In this document: one piece after another, positions 53,610-62,799 of the stretch | Layout: each line of letters starts with the position of its first letter | Position numbering within the stretch: the first letter of the stretch is position 1 | NCBI GenBank assembly: GCA_018267275.1 | Contig: JAFDYV010000009.1 | Location: forward strand, 483,980 to 547,979 | Direction of reading: 5' to 3' | Length of the DNA stretch: 64,000 nucleotides | Source: Bacteroidota bacterium | GTDB taxonomy: Bacteria > Bacteroidota > Bacteroidia > Cytophagales > Cyclobacteriaceae | Notes under the pieces: model-generated | The model's input: only the letters and a program-made list of their open reading frames with translations | Databases searched by the model: none | What the model was told of the DNA's origin: nothing | Program-made: the position numbers and the translations under genes

Positions 53610-53987
53610 CATCGCTACACCACAGGTAGGCATCGCTAAACAACAACTACGCATCTGTACACCGCAGAAATGCACCGCTACACCATAGGTGCCCATCGTT
53701 AAGCAACAACTATGCATCGCTACACCGCGGGTGAGCATCGCTAAGCAGCAACTATGCATCGGTATACCGCGGGTGAGCATCGGTACACCACAACTCCGCA
53801 TCGCCACACCGCAGACAAGCATCGCTACACCACAACTTTGCATCGTTAAGCAACAACTATGCATCGCTACACCGCGGGTGAGCATCGCTACACCACAACT
53901 TCGCATCGCTACGCCACAACTTCGCATCGCTACACCGCGGGTGAGCATCGCTACACCACCGGTGAGCATCGCTACGCCACAGACCAA
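53610..53987 (+). repeat. 21-bp minisatellite, 18 units
   Basis: Eighteen units of exactly 21 bp start CATCGCTACACC or close variants (CATCGGTACACC, CATCGTTAAGC). Each ends in one of a few endings (ACAACTTCG, GCGGGTGAG, ACAGACAAG, CAACAACTATG). The length is a multiple of three, so frames stay open in both strands (for example IATPQLR repeats), but no start, signal or known domain supports a gene. No gene is seen from 53421 to 54159. Confidence 0.85.
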
Positions 53988-54159
53988 GTGGGTTTTACTT
54001 TTTTGTTTGGTTTCTTAAAAAAAGGGATTACCAACGTGCCACCGCAGCACAGGTTGCGCGCGCGCGGTGAAATATAGTTTTTCAAAAAGACAAAAAAACA
54101 ACAACCTGCGCAGCCACACGCTCCGTTGCAACGCTTAACAAACTTAAAACATCAGTTTT

Positions 54160-54882
54160 ATGTCCCATGTTAAAAATGTAGAAGCCTTCGAGAAGCTCGT
54201 AGGCATCTGCACCGGTTACGGAGTACAATACAATCCCGGTCAGCCCAACCTCCGTGTAGAAAACTTGTCGTCCATTGTGAACCGCGCGCGTGGTGCGCTG
54301 CTCAACGTGAGCGTTGCCAAAACCAATTTTGAGAATGCCACCAACAGCCGCGAGGTGTTGTTCAAAGAAGTGGATGCGCTGGCGCCCCGCATTTTAGCCG
54401 AGCTAAAGGCCACGCCCGCCCTAACACAGACCGTGAGCGATGCACGTGCCATGGTGCGCAAAATCAAAGGGTACACCAGCGCACTGTCGCCCGCTGCCAC
54501 GGCAACAAAGGCAGAGGCACCCACGCCTGCTACCACCCGCGCACGCGGAACTGACTTTGCCAGCGTGGTGGCACACTTCGAAAAACTGTTGCAGACCGTT
54601 GCCACCGAACCCCACTACCAGCCCACGTTGCCCGAGCTGCAAGTAGAAAACCTGCAAGCCACCCTCAACGACTTGCGCCAACGCAATGCCGCGGTGATTG
54701 CCGCCACCGCTAGCCTGGGCAAAGCGCGCAGAGAACGCAATGCCGTGTTGTATGGCGGGCGCGGCAGCCTGCACGGCACGGCCATGGCGGTGAAGCAGCA
54801 AGCAAAGGCACTGTTTGGCGTGAACAGCGCAGCCACACAGGCGGCTGTACGCATCCGCATTGCAAAACCCACTAAACAATGA
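54160..54882 (+). CDS. Unknown protein with internal duplication
   Basis: This 240-residue soluble protein has two related halves: FEKLVGICTGYGVQYNPGQP with LRVENLSSIVNRARGALL (1-60), and FEKLLQTVATEPHYQPTLPE with LQVENLQATLNDLRQRNAAV (about 135-185), joined by an Ala/Pro/Thr-rich linker. It is mainly helical and has no signal or known domain. It is followed by a hairpin and a DUF4230 gene 53 bp further on. Confidence 0.65.
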   Translation: MSHVKNVEAFEKLVGICTGYGVQYNPGQPNLRVENLSSIVNRARGALLNVSVAKTNFENATNSREVLFKEVDALAPRILAELKATPALTQTVSDARAMVRKIKGYTSALSPAATATKAEAPTPATTRARGTDFASVVAHFEKLLQTVATEPHYQPTLPELQVENLQATLNDLRQRNAAVIAATASLGKARRERNAVLYGGRGSLHGTAMAVKQQAKALFGVNSAATQAAVRIRIAKPTKQ

Positions 54883-54891
54883 TGTAACACA

Positions 54892-54920
54892 GTAACCCCT
54901 GCCACTTTCGCGGGGGTTAC
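54892..54920 (+). terminator. Hairpin after the duplicated-domain gene
   Basis: GTAACCCCTGC (54892-54902) pairs with GCGGGGGTTAC (54910-54920) with one wobble; the loop is seven bases. An AT-rich stretch (AATATATATA) follows rather than a T run. It probably acts as a weak terminator or attenuator, since the next start is 15 bp away. Confidence 0.55.
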
Positions 54921-54935
54921 TTCAATATATATAAG

Positions 54936-55601
54936 ATGAAAACGATTTTGATTTTTGCGGCCGTAGCGCTGGTGGCGTTTGCGGCCGGCTACTGGTGGCA
55001 GCGGCCCGGCAAAGAGAGCCCCTCACCACAACACCTTACGCTCGAGCAGATTTTATCAATCAAAGAACTGCATTTGGTAAAACACACCTACCACGATCTG
55101 TTTTTCTTGCACAAGAAAAACCAGTCGAGCAAGCCCATCCGCGCCATTGTGCAGGTGCCGGTAACCATTACTGCTTACCTCAACTTAAAAGAAATTGAAT
55201 TGATACACGAGCATGATTCCATCAAGGCCATCGTGCTGCCGCGCGCCCACCTCAACACACCCATTTATGAGGTAGACAAGATGATCGTGCGCGAAACACG
55301 TTCGTTGCAATTGCACCTGGGCAAAGATTTGTACCCGCTGGTGGGCACCTATATGAAAGAAAAAATTGCCGAGCGTATGGACACACTGCGGAAGACGGCC
55401 TACGCTTATCATATTATAGAGCAGGCCGAGGCCGAAGGTAAAGAATATGTTGAGAGCTTGCTGAAAGCCAGCAACCAGGCGCATGTGCAGGTGCTGTTGC
55501 AAAGCGAGCGGTCTGCGGCCGCGCCAAAGGCAACGGCCCACGGCAAGGCAGTGGCAGTGCTGGCAAAGAAATCGCACGCGATGATCAACGCTGCGCGATA
55601 A
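54936..55601 (+). CDS. DUF4230-like membrane-anchored protein
   Basis: This 221-residue protein has one N-terminal membrane helix (FAAVALVAFAAGYWW) and a soluble region with LHLVKHTYHDLFFLHKK, VQVPVTITAYLNLKEIELI, IVLPRAHLNTPIYEVD and a helical C-terminal tail. The strand order fits DUF4230, whose function is unknown. It is probably anchored in the inner membrane with the domain outside. Confidence 0.65.
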   Translation: MKTILIFAAVALVAFAAGYWWQRPGKESPSPQHLTLEQILSIKELHLVKHTYHDLFFLHKKNQSSKPIRAIVQVPVTITAYLNLKEIELIHEHDSIKAIVLPRAHLNTPIYEVDKMIVRETRSLQLHLGKDLYPLVGTYMKEKIAERMDTLRKTAYAYHIIEQAEAEGKEYVESLLKASNQAHVQVLLQSERSAAAPKATAHGKAVAVLAKKSHAMINAAR

Positions 55602-57100
55602 CGAACAAAAGATTCCTCGTTGCCCTCGGAATGACAAATCTAAATTGAAAATAGGCAGCACGATGAGATTTATGAAATGCTGATAGATACAGAAAGAAAT
55701 CTCTCAGTCATCGCATAAGGGGTCTTGAAGATCTTCAGTTTCGAAGCCCCTCCCTTCTCCCCTGGGAGAAGGGTTGGGGATGAGGGGAACGCCCAGCGGC
55801 TTGAGCGTGCGCGGTAGCGCAAGAAACCAAAAGATTCCTCGTTGCCCTCGGAATGACAAAATCTAGATTGAAAATAGGCAGCGCGATGAGATTTATGAAA
55901 TGCAGATAGAGTTAGAAAGCTAATTCTCAGTCCTTGCATAAGAAGCCTAATTATTTCGCGGAAGAAGCGGGGGGTGGTGGGTGAGAAATAATTCAGCCCC
56001 GTTGCGATGACGAACGCCCAGCGGCTTGAGCGTGCGCGATAGCGCAAAACAAGTTTTCACTTTTCTTTTGCATGCCCAAGACCCTTCGCTGCACTCAGGG
56101 TTGAAAAGGAACGAACGCTGCCCCTCCACTGCTAACCGCTTTACAACCGCACATGCCCGAGTGGGCCGCTCCGTTCGTGCACGTCCGCGCGCTCAAGTTT
56201 CATTTATGGGTGGCTTGTGCAATAGAAGATTCATGAAATGCAGATAGAGTTAGAAAGCTAATTCTCAGTCCTTGCACTAAGACGCCTTGAAGACTTCCAG
56301 TTTCGAAGCCCCTCCCTTCTCCCTTGGGAGAAGGGTTGGGGATGAGGGGAACGCCCACAGCTTGAGCGTGCGCGATAGCGCAAATCGAGTTTTCACTTTT
56401 CTTTTGCATGCCCAGTGACAGACACGATAAGATTCATGAAATACAAGAGAACTTAGAAAACAATCTCTCAGTCATCGCATAAGGGGCCTTAAAGATTTTC
56501 GGTTTCGAAGCCCCTCCCTTCTCCCTTGGGAGAAGGGTCGGGGATGAGGGGAACACCCAGCAGCTTGAGCGTGCGCGAAGCGCAAAAGCCTATCGCACTT
56601 TTCTTTTGCTTGCCCAAGAACCTTCACTGCACTCAGGGTTGAAAAGGAACGAACGCGCAACAGAAGGTTCATGGAATGCGCATTTCGTTAGAAAGCAATC
56701 TCTCAGTCATCGCATGAGGAGCCTTGAGGATTCTGCGTGGCGGTGCGGTGGGATTTTGCGTGCAGAATACTCCAGCTCCGGTGCGATGACGAACGCCCAG
56801 CGGCTTGAGCGTGCGCGATAGCGCAAGAGTCTATCTCACTTTTCTTTTGCATGCCCAAAAGAAAAGTGACAAAAGAAAAAGGCAGCACGAACGCTGCCCC
56901 TCTACCCTCTGCTAACCGCCTTGCGGCCGCACATGCCCGAGTGGGCCCCGCCATTTAGTCGGGCAAGCGCTCCGTTCGTGCACGTCCGCGCGCTCAAGTT
57001 TCATTTAACGTGTAGCTGGTGCAACAGAAGTTGCAAGGACGAACGCCTAGCGGCTTGAGCGTGCGCGATAGCGCAACAAACCAAAAGATTCCTGGAATGA
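55602..57100 (+). repeat. Intergenic repeat mosaic, block 4
   Basis: About 1.5 kb without a gene. It contains unit A stems at about 55752, 56308 and 56519, a unit C hairpin (AATTATTTC at 55949 to GAAATAATT) and unit B segments (TTTTCTTTTGCATGCCCA, CGAGTGGGCC) at about 56054-56215, 56600-56650 and 56836-57005. Cores lie near 55800, 56022, 56363, 56563, 56802 and 57053. All cores are plus-oriented. Units are recombined in different orders. Confidence 0.8.
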
Positions 57101-57145
57101 CCACACGTAATTTTTGTAACTTGGTCATCGATACCATACAAACAA

Positions 57146-57508
57146 ATGAAAAAGACTACCGGCACAGGTGTGTCTATCTGGACATCAAAAAAAGCTAAAC
57201 AAAACACTGTCATTATGACTGACAAAAAAATCCAAACACTTCACCCGCTCCCTGGAAAAACGAATAAGCGAATTTCATTGGACAAGTACAACACTATAAA
57301 AAACAGTCTGCTAAAAGCCTTAGCACAAAAAGAATTAACCCATACCGAATTGATGGAGGACATTCACGAAATGGTAAAAGATACTTTTAAAGGTGGCGTG
57401 CAGTGGTATGCCGAAACTGTAAAATTGGATTTAGAGGCCCCAAAGATTATTGAACGAACTTCTTCCAAACCACAAAAATATCGCTTGAAGAAGTCAACCA
57501 AAGGCTAG
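57146..57508 (+). CDS. DUF6958-like small protein
   Basis: This 120-residue protein (an alternative start at 57215 gives 97 residues, MTDKKIQTLHPLPG) has LHPLPGKTNKRISLDKYNTI, GGVQWYAETVKLDLEAPKII and a basic C-terminus. The core pattern resembles DUF6958 proteins, whose role is unknown. It is preceded by repeats and convergent with the hydrolase gene. Confidence 0.6.
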   Translation: MKKTTGTGVSIWTSKKAKQNTVIMTDKKIQTLHPLPGKTNKRISLDKYNTIKNSLLKALAQKELTHTELMEDIHEMVKDTFKGGVQWYAETVKLDLEAPKIIERTSSKPQKYRLKKSTKG

Positions 57509-57531
57509 GCCTCAGCCCAAGCGCATCATTT

Positions 57532-58383
57532 CTATTTTTTAAACTCCTCATCCAAAAACGTAAAAACCGAATCCATGTGGTGGATAGGCGCTGCATGCCC
57601 ACCTTCCAGCACAATATGCCGGTAGCGGTATTTAAAATTGTTTCGCGCCAATCGTTTTACAATTTCGTTAGACATCTGCGTAGCAGGCCATTGGTCATCG
57701 TCTTTACCGGACACAATTAAAATCGGCCCATTGATTTTCTCTACTTCAATTTCAGCTTTTTGCACGGCCGCCTCATTTTCCAACATCATCGAAAACGCTG
57801 TATACAAATCACCTTTGAGGGCGGGGACAATTGTTTTGAATGGTGCCGGCACATAGGTCACCTCTTGTCCGTTGTATTGCCACGAAGAAGTGTTGGCAGC
57901 GATGGTGAGCGCAGGGAAGCTGACATGCGATGTGGAGAGCGCCACTACGCCTTTGAATTGTGGAAATCTGCTGGCCAAGTTAAGCACCAGTTCCCCGCCT
58001 TTGGATCCACCCATCAAAATGATACGACTGGTATCCACCTGTGGATGTCGAGATGCGATAGCCATGATTGTGTCGGCAATGGCGTTGAGCGAAATACGGT
58101 CGAGGGCTGCGGGCGATTGCTCGGACTTAAAGTATCCGATGGCCAACAAAGCAAAGCCGCGCGCCAGCAGGCTGTCACGCTTGCGCTTTAGATACCTGCG
58201 CTCCCAATCGTTGCCACCAGAGCCACCACCAAAGGCTACTACCAGCGGCTGTTGGTTACCATTATTTAAGAAAAGGTGTGCATCTACTTTACCATGTCGG
58301 GCAGATAGCGAAGGGGTGCGCATTGCCACCACAACGAGCAGCACAACTGTTGCCACCCCGGCCAGCACGTACATCCATCGCAT
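57532..58383 (-). CDS. Membrane-anchored alpha/beta hydrolase (BAAT_C-like)
   Basis: This 283-residue protein has an N-terminal membrane helix (VLAGVATVVLLVVVA). Its hydrolase fold carries VVAFGGGSGGNDW (oxyanion), nucleophile S127 in LMGGSKGGELVLN, acid Asp in VSGKDDDQWPA and His in LEGGHAAPIHH. The fold is that of the acyl-CoA thioester hydrolase/BAAT C-terminal group. The substrate is probably an ester or thioester. It lies 3 bp after the XRE-membrane gene and probably shares its transcript. Confidence 0.85.
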   Translation of the reverse strand: MRWMYVLAGVATVVLLVVVAMRTPSLSARHGKVDAHLFLNNGNQQPLVVAFGGGSGGNDWERRYLKRKRDSLLARGFALLAIGYFKSEQSPAALDRISLNAIADTIMAIASRHPQVDTSRIILMGGSKGGELVLNLASRFPQFKGVVALSTSHVSFPALTIAANTSSWQYNGQEVTYVPAPFKTIVPALKGDLYTAFSMMLENEAAVQKAEIEVEKINGPILIVSGKDDDQWPATQMSNEIVKRLARNNFKYRYRHIVLEGGHAAPIHHMDSVFTFLDEEFKK

Positions 58384-58386
58384 GGG

Positions 58387-59196
58387 CTATGCTAATTGTG
58401 TCTTCGATTTCGACAAGTACTCGTAACCGTGGTAGAGCAACAAAATTTCCACCACGGTGGCAGGAATCACCACCACCAGTGCCACAAAAAAGAACAGCAC
58501 CGTGATCAACGTACAGCCGATCACTATTTCTAATAGGCCGGCCACTTTGGCCAAGCCGCCCATGCCATCTTGCAAGCGTAGCAACGCAATGCCAAAGAGC
58601 AATGAACAAATACCGGCAACCAGGGCGACCATTGCGTAGGGCAAGGCTACTTCTTCCATCGGAGTGCTAAACAGGGCTACATCGACAAAACCAGAGATCG
58701 CCATTACCAGCATCATCAGCACAGCTGCCACGGTTAACAATCTGTTTTCGAATAGCCGTGCGAGAAGCATGAAGCCACGGGCAAAGAAAATATAAGAAGC
58801 AACCATGCCGACTGTGAGTGTAATGTAAATCCAACGCAGGCTTTCTGTGCGATTACCGGAAGAAGTGAACCATGTAAAGTCGATGGCGGTAAGGGCAATT
58901 TCAAAAACGAGGTAGAGTGCGCCCGCAATCACAGCAGTCAGCAATTGCTGTTGATGGTGTTGGGGGCTGTTGGCTGTAGGTTTCATATCAGTTTGATTTA
59001 TTGTTTCAGAAGTGTATTCAGCACCCAGTGCACGCCAAAGTATTTTCACGGTAGAGAGGCGTGGGATTACTTCGCCTGCTTCAATGCGTTGGATGGTGCG
59101 CACGCTAACATGGCTTTTTTCCACCAATTCTTCTTGGGTAAGCTGCTGCTGCTTGCGTAGGGCGGCCAGCTGTTGGCCGAGTTGCGGTTGTTGCAT
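58387..59196 (-). CDS. XRE-family regulator fused to a membrane domain
   Basis: This 269-residue protein has a Cro/C1-type HTH at 8-62 (LGQQLAALRKQQQLTQEELV, VSVRTIQRIEAGEVIP) followed by about six hydrophobic helices (from residue 85 to 255). Membrane-tethered DNA-binding proteins of this design are seen in Bacteroidota; the signal is unknown. It is 3 bp upstream of the hydrolase gene. The motif AAAATACCCGT lies about 54 bp upstream of its start. Confidence 0.85.
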   Translation of the reverse strand: MQQPQLGQQLAALRKQQQLTQEELVEKSHVSVRTIQRIEAGEVIPRLSTVKILWRALGAEYTSETINQTDMKPTANSPQHHQQQLLTAVIAGALYLVFEIALTAIDFTWFTSSGNRTESLRWIYITLTVGMVASYIFFARGFMLLARLFENRLLTVAAVLMMLVMAISGFVDVALFSTPMEEVALPYAMVALVAGICSLLFGIALLRLQDGMGGLAKVAGLLEIVIGCTLITVLFFFVALVVVIPATVVEILLLYHGYEYLSKSKTQLA

Positions 59197-59249
59197 ATTA
59201 TTGCTTTTGATGTTGCAATGATACGGGCTACCGATGTTTGGATGCTAAA

Positions 59250-59260
59250 AAAATACCCGT
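59250..59260 (+). promoter_or_regulatory. 11-bp motif AAAATACCCGT, third copy
   Basis: Identical to the right arm of the inverted repeat at 26914-26952 and part of the 19-bp motif at 24042-24060. It lies 54 bp upstream of the XRE-membrane gene start (59196), inverted relative to that gene. Confidence 0.35.
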
Positions 59261-59289
59261 CATTTGCCCGTCTTTTGCAAAAATGGGCG

Positions 59290-60290
59290 AATGCCATGTG
59301 CTAGCCCAAACGGTAGGCGGCTCCGTTCCGGCACATCCGCGCTCAGGTTTCATTTAATGAGCAGCTCGTGCAATAGAAGATTCATCAAATGCAGATAACG
59401 TTAGAAAGCTAATTCTCAATCCTTGCATAAGAAGCCTAATTATTTCGCGGAACAAGCGGGGAGCGGTGGGTGAGAAATAATTCAGCTTCGTTGCAAGCAC
59501 GAACGCCCAGAGGCTTGAGCGTGCGCGGTAGCGCAACAAACCAAAAGATTCCTCGCTGCACTCGGAATGACAAAATCCAGATTGAACACAAGCAGCGCAA
59601 TAAGTTTTATGAAATGCAGATAGCGTTAGAAAGCTAATTCTCAGTCCTTGCATAAGAAGCCTAATTATTTCGCGGAACAAGCGGGGGGTGGTGGGTGAGA
59701 AATAATTCAGCTTCGTTGCAAGGACGAACGCCCAGCGGCTTGAGCGTGCGCGATAGCGCAAATCGAGTTTTCACTTTTCTTTTGCATGCCCAAGACCCTT
59801 CGCTGCACTCGGAATGACAAAATCTAAATTGAACACAAGCAGCACAATAAGATTTATGAAATGCAGATAGCGTTAGAAAGCTAATTCTCAGTCCTTGCAT
59901 AAGAAGCCTAATTATTTCGCGGAACAAGCGGGGGGTGGTGGGTGAGAAATAATTCAGCTTCGTTGCAAGGACGAACGCCCAGCGGCTTGAGCGTGCGCGG
60001 TAGCGCTGAAGCTACAAACCAAAAGATTCCTCGCTGCCCCTCGGCATGACAAAACCTAAAATGAACTCAGCCAGCGCAATAAGATTCATGAAATGCCCGT
60101 CCCGCATCGTTTCCCGTAGGGGACGATGTGAGAAAAAGCAGCCCAAGGTGTGCCGTATCGTCCTCTTCGAGAGACGATACTTGACCCTACGCCACCTCCC
60201 TTCTTCCCCTGCAGAGCCGGGGATCAGGTGAACTCCAAGCTGCTTGAGCGTGCGCGATAGCGCAAAAAGAGTTTTCACTTCTTATGATTT
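59290..60290 (+). repeat. Intergenic repeat mosaic, block 5
   Basis: About 1 kb without a gene. Three unit C hairpins start at 59438, 59663 and 59910 (AATTATTTC ... GAAATAATT), with cores near 59514, 59738, 59983 and 60243, all plus-oriented. A unit B tail (59315-59390) and a unit A-like end complete it. Spacings of 225 and 247 bp show a loosely tandem arrangement. No gene is seen between 59196 and 60407. Confidence 0.8.
60103..60181 (+). repeat. Two related hairpins inside repeat block 5
   Basis: CATCGTTTCC and GGGGACGATG (about 60107-60130, with wobble pairs) and GTATCGTC with GACGATAC (about 60153-60178) form two stems with related arms. They occur once here, unlike units A-C. Confidence 0.5.
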
Positions 60291-60406
60291 TGGCCGATAC
60301 CTATTTCCAAGATCCTAATTTCGCTAAGCAACCAAAACTAATTCAACCCAGTTTGTGTTAAAGCAGCCTAGCAGTATCATTTTTTACCTCTTATCCTCCT
60401 TATATT

Positions 60407-61615
60407 TTGAAACGCAACGAGATCGTTTTAGTAGCCTTAATGGCCCTCTTGAACTTTACCCACATTTTAGACTTTATGATCATGATGCCGCTGGGCAATA
60501 TTTTAATGCCGCAGTGGAATTTGAACAGCTCACAGTTTTCAATCATTGTGTCCAGCTATTCGTTGGCTGCATTTGTGAGCAGCTTTGCCGCCATTTTTTT
60601 TGCCGATAAGTTTGATCGCAAACAACTATTGCTGGTGGCCTATTTTGGTTTTCTCACCGGCACCCTCGGCTGCGCCTTTGCCACCAACGTCACCACCATG
60701 ATACTGGCCAGAGCGGTAACAGGGGTTTTTGGCGGGCTGATCAGCGCACAGGTGTTAAGTATCATTGCCGACATTATTCCCTATGAGCGCAGAGGGAGGG
60801 CTATGGGCATGTTAATGGGCGGTTTTGCGTTGGCATCCGTAGTAGGAGTGCCGTTTGGGCTATACCTAGCCAACCGATTCAATTGGTACTTCCCCTTTTG
60901 GGTAGTGGCCGGAGTAGGCATTTTATTATTTCCGCTCTTGCTGCGATATGTACCCAGCGTAAGGGGTCACATGGCCAACCCTATTCCACTCAAAGGAAGA
61001 ATTGACAGTTTCGTGCTCATTTTTTCAGAACGTACACAAATGACTGCGCTGGCGTTTAGTTTCATTTTAATCATGGGCCATTTTCTGATTATTCCTCTTT
61101 TCAATCCCTACATGGTGTATAATGTAGGCGTGCCACAGGCAGATACGCCATTGATTTATTTGTTTGGCGGCATCAGCTCGCTGATCACCGCGCAATTGGT
61201 GGGTAAGTTATCTGACAAGTATGGCAAACGTCAGGTGTTTGTGATAGCGGCAGCAGCATCACTCATTCTTATTTTGATGCTCACCAATATGCCGCGCGTG
61301 CCCGTGTATGTGGTGCTGATTATTTTTTCTGTTTGGTTTAGTGCGGCCACAGGCAGAACTGTGCCCGGCCAGGCCATGACCACGCAAGCCGTGTCGGCAA
61401 AAACACGCGGCAGCTTTATGAGTTTAAATTCATGCATGCAATCGCTTGGTACAGGCTTTGCGGGCTTGATCAGCGGCTGGCTCACTTTCAGTGACGCTAA
61501 CTTTGCCATTCATCATTATGATTACCTTGGCTACCTAAGTGCGGCACTGATTGTGCTTTGTATTGCATTGGCTATACGTTTAGATCGATTACTTGTAGTG
61601 AATGAGTTGAAGTAG
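60407..61615 (+). CDS. MFS transporter
   Basis: This 402-residue protein has 12 hydrophobic helices of a major facilitator, with the loop 2-3 motif FADKFDRKQLLLV (about 66-78), the loop after helix 4 YERRGRAMGM and LSDKYGKRQVFVI between helices 8 and 9. The start is TTG at 60407; no ATG gives the first helix intact. Substrate unknown; such transporters often export drugs or sugars. It is isolated among repeats. Confidence 0.88.
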   Translation: MKRNEIVLVALMALLNFTHILDFMIMMPLGNILMPQWNLNSSQFSIIVSSYSLAAFVSSFAAIFFADKFDRKQLLLVAYFGFLTGTLGCAFATNVTTMILARAVTGVFGGLISAQVLSIIADIIPYERRGRAMGMLMGGFALASVVGVPFGLYLANRFNWYFPFWVVAGVGILLFPLLLRYVPSVRGHMANPIPLKGRIDSFVLIFSERTQMTALAFSFILIMGHFLIIPLFNPYMVYNVGVPQADTPLIYLFGGISSLITAQLVGKLSDKYGKRQVFVIAAAASLILILMLTNMPRVPVYVVLIIFSVWFSAATGRTVPGQAMTTQAVSAKTRGSFMSLNSCMQSLGTGFAGLISGWLTFSDANFAIHHYDYLGYLSAALIVLCIALAIRLDRLLVVNELK

Positions 61616-61631
61616 TGATTGAGCCACCTCG

Positions 61632-62798
61632 CACTCGTTGGTCATGCTTGCCAGCAGGAAAATATTCTTCAAAAACGAGCGAGATAAAAGTTGCCAACAA
61701 CAAAATCTAAATTGAACGCAGACAGGGCGATAAGATTAATGAAATACAAGAGAACTTAGAAAGCAATCAGAACTATGTTTTCACTTTTCTTTTGCTTGCC
61801 CAAGACCCTTCGCTGCACTCAGGGTTGAAAAGGAACGAACGCTGCCCCTCTACCGTCTGCTAACCGCCTTGCAGCCGCACATGCCCGAGTGGGCCCCGCC
61901 AGTTGGTCGGGCAAGCGCTCCGTTTGTGCACGTCCGCGCGCTTAAGTTTCATTTATGGGTGGCTTGTGCAATAGAAGATTCATGAAATGCAAATAGAGTT
62001 AGAAAGCTAATTCTCAGTCCTTGCATAAGAAGCCTAATTATTTCGCGGAACAAGCGGGGGGTGGGGGGTGAGAAATAATTCAGCTTCGTTGCAAGGACGA
62101 ACGCCCAGCGGCTTGAGCGTGCGCGCGGTAGCGCAAAACAGAGTTTTCACTTTTCTTTTGCATGCCAAGTGGCAGACGCGATAAGATTCATGAAATACAA
62201 AAGAACTTAGAAAGCAATCAGAACTATATTTTCACTTTTCTTTTGCATGCCCAAGACCCTTCGCTGCACTCAGGGCTGAAAAGGAACGAACGCTGCCACT
62301 CCACTGCTAGCCGCCTTGCAGCCGCACATGCCCGAGTGGGCCGCTCCGTTCGTGCACGTCCGCGCGCTCAAGTTTCATTCTATGAGTAGCTAGTACAAAA
62401 GAAGATTTATGAAATGCGCATTCAATTATAAAGCAATCTCTCAGTCATCGCATCAGGGGTCCTTGAAGATTCCATTTCTTCGAAGTAACTCCCTTCTCCC
62501 CTGGGAGAAGGGCCGGGGATGAGGGGAACGCCCAGCGGCTTGAGCGTGCGCGAGAGCGCAACAAAACAAAAGATTCCTCGCTGCACTCGGAATGACAAAA
62601 TCTAAATTGAACACAAGCAGCACAATAAGATTTATGAAACGCAGATGGAGTTAGAAAGCAATCTCTCAGTCATTAGATCAGGGGCCTTGATTTCGAAGCT
62701 ACTCCCTTCTCACTTGGGAGAAGGGCCGGGGATGAGGGGAACGCCCAGCGGCTTGAGCGTGCGCGATAGCGCAACAAACCAAAAGATTCCTCGCTGCA
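61632..62798 (+). repeat. Intergenic repeat mosaic, block 6
   Basis: About 1.2 kb without a gene: a degenerate element E (61634-61685), unit B at about 61780-61975 and 62230-62390, unit C hairpin from 62036, unit A stems near 62490 and 62703 (about 213 bp apart), and cores near 62110, 62538 and 62752, all plus-oriented. The last unit A copy breaks off at 62798, directly at the end of the kinase gene. Confidence 0.8.
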
Positions 62799-62799
62799 T

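Noticed and set aside
53610..53987. CRISPR-like array
   Set aside because: Units are 21 bp with a 9-base variable part, too short for spacers, and there is no cas gene in the window.
53595..54018. Frames with IATPQLR or MRSCGVA repeats in the minisatellite
   Set aside because: Open only because units are 21 bp and lack stops; no start, signal or conserved domain.
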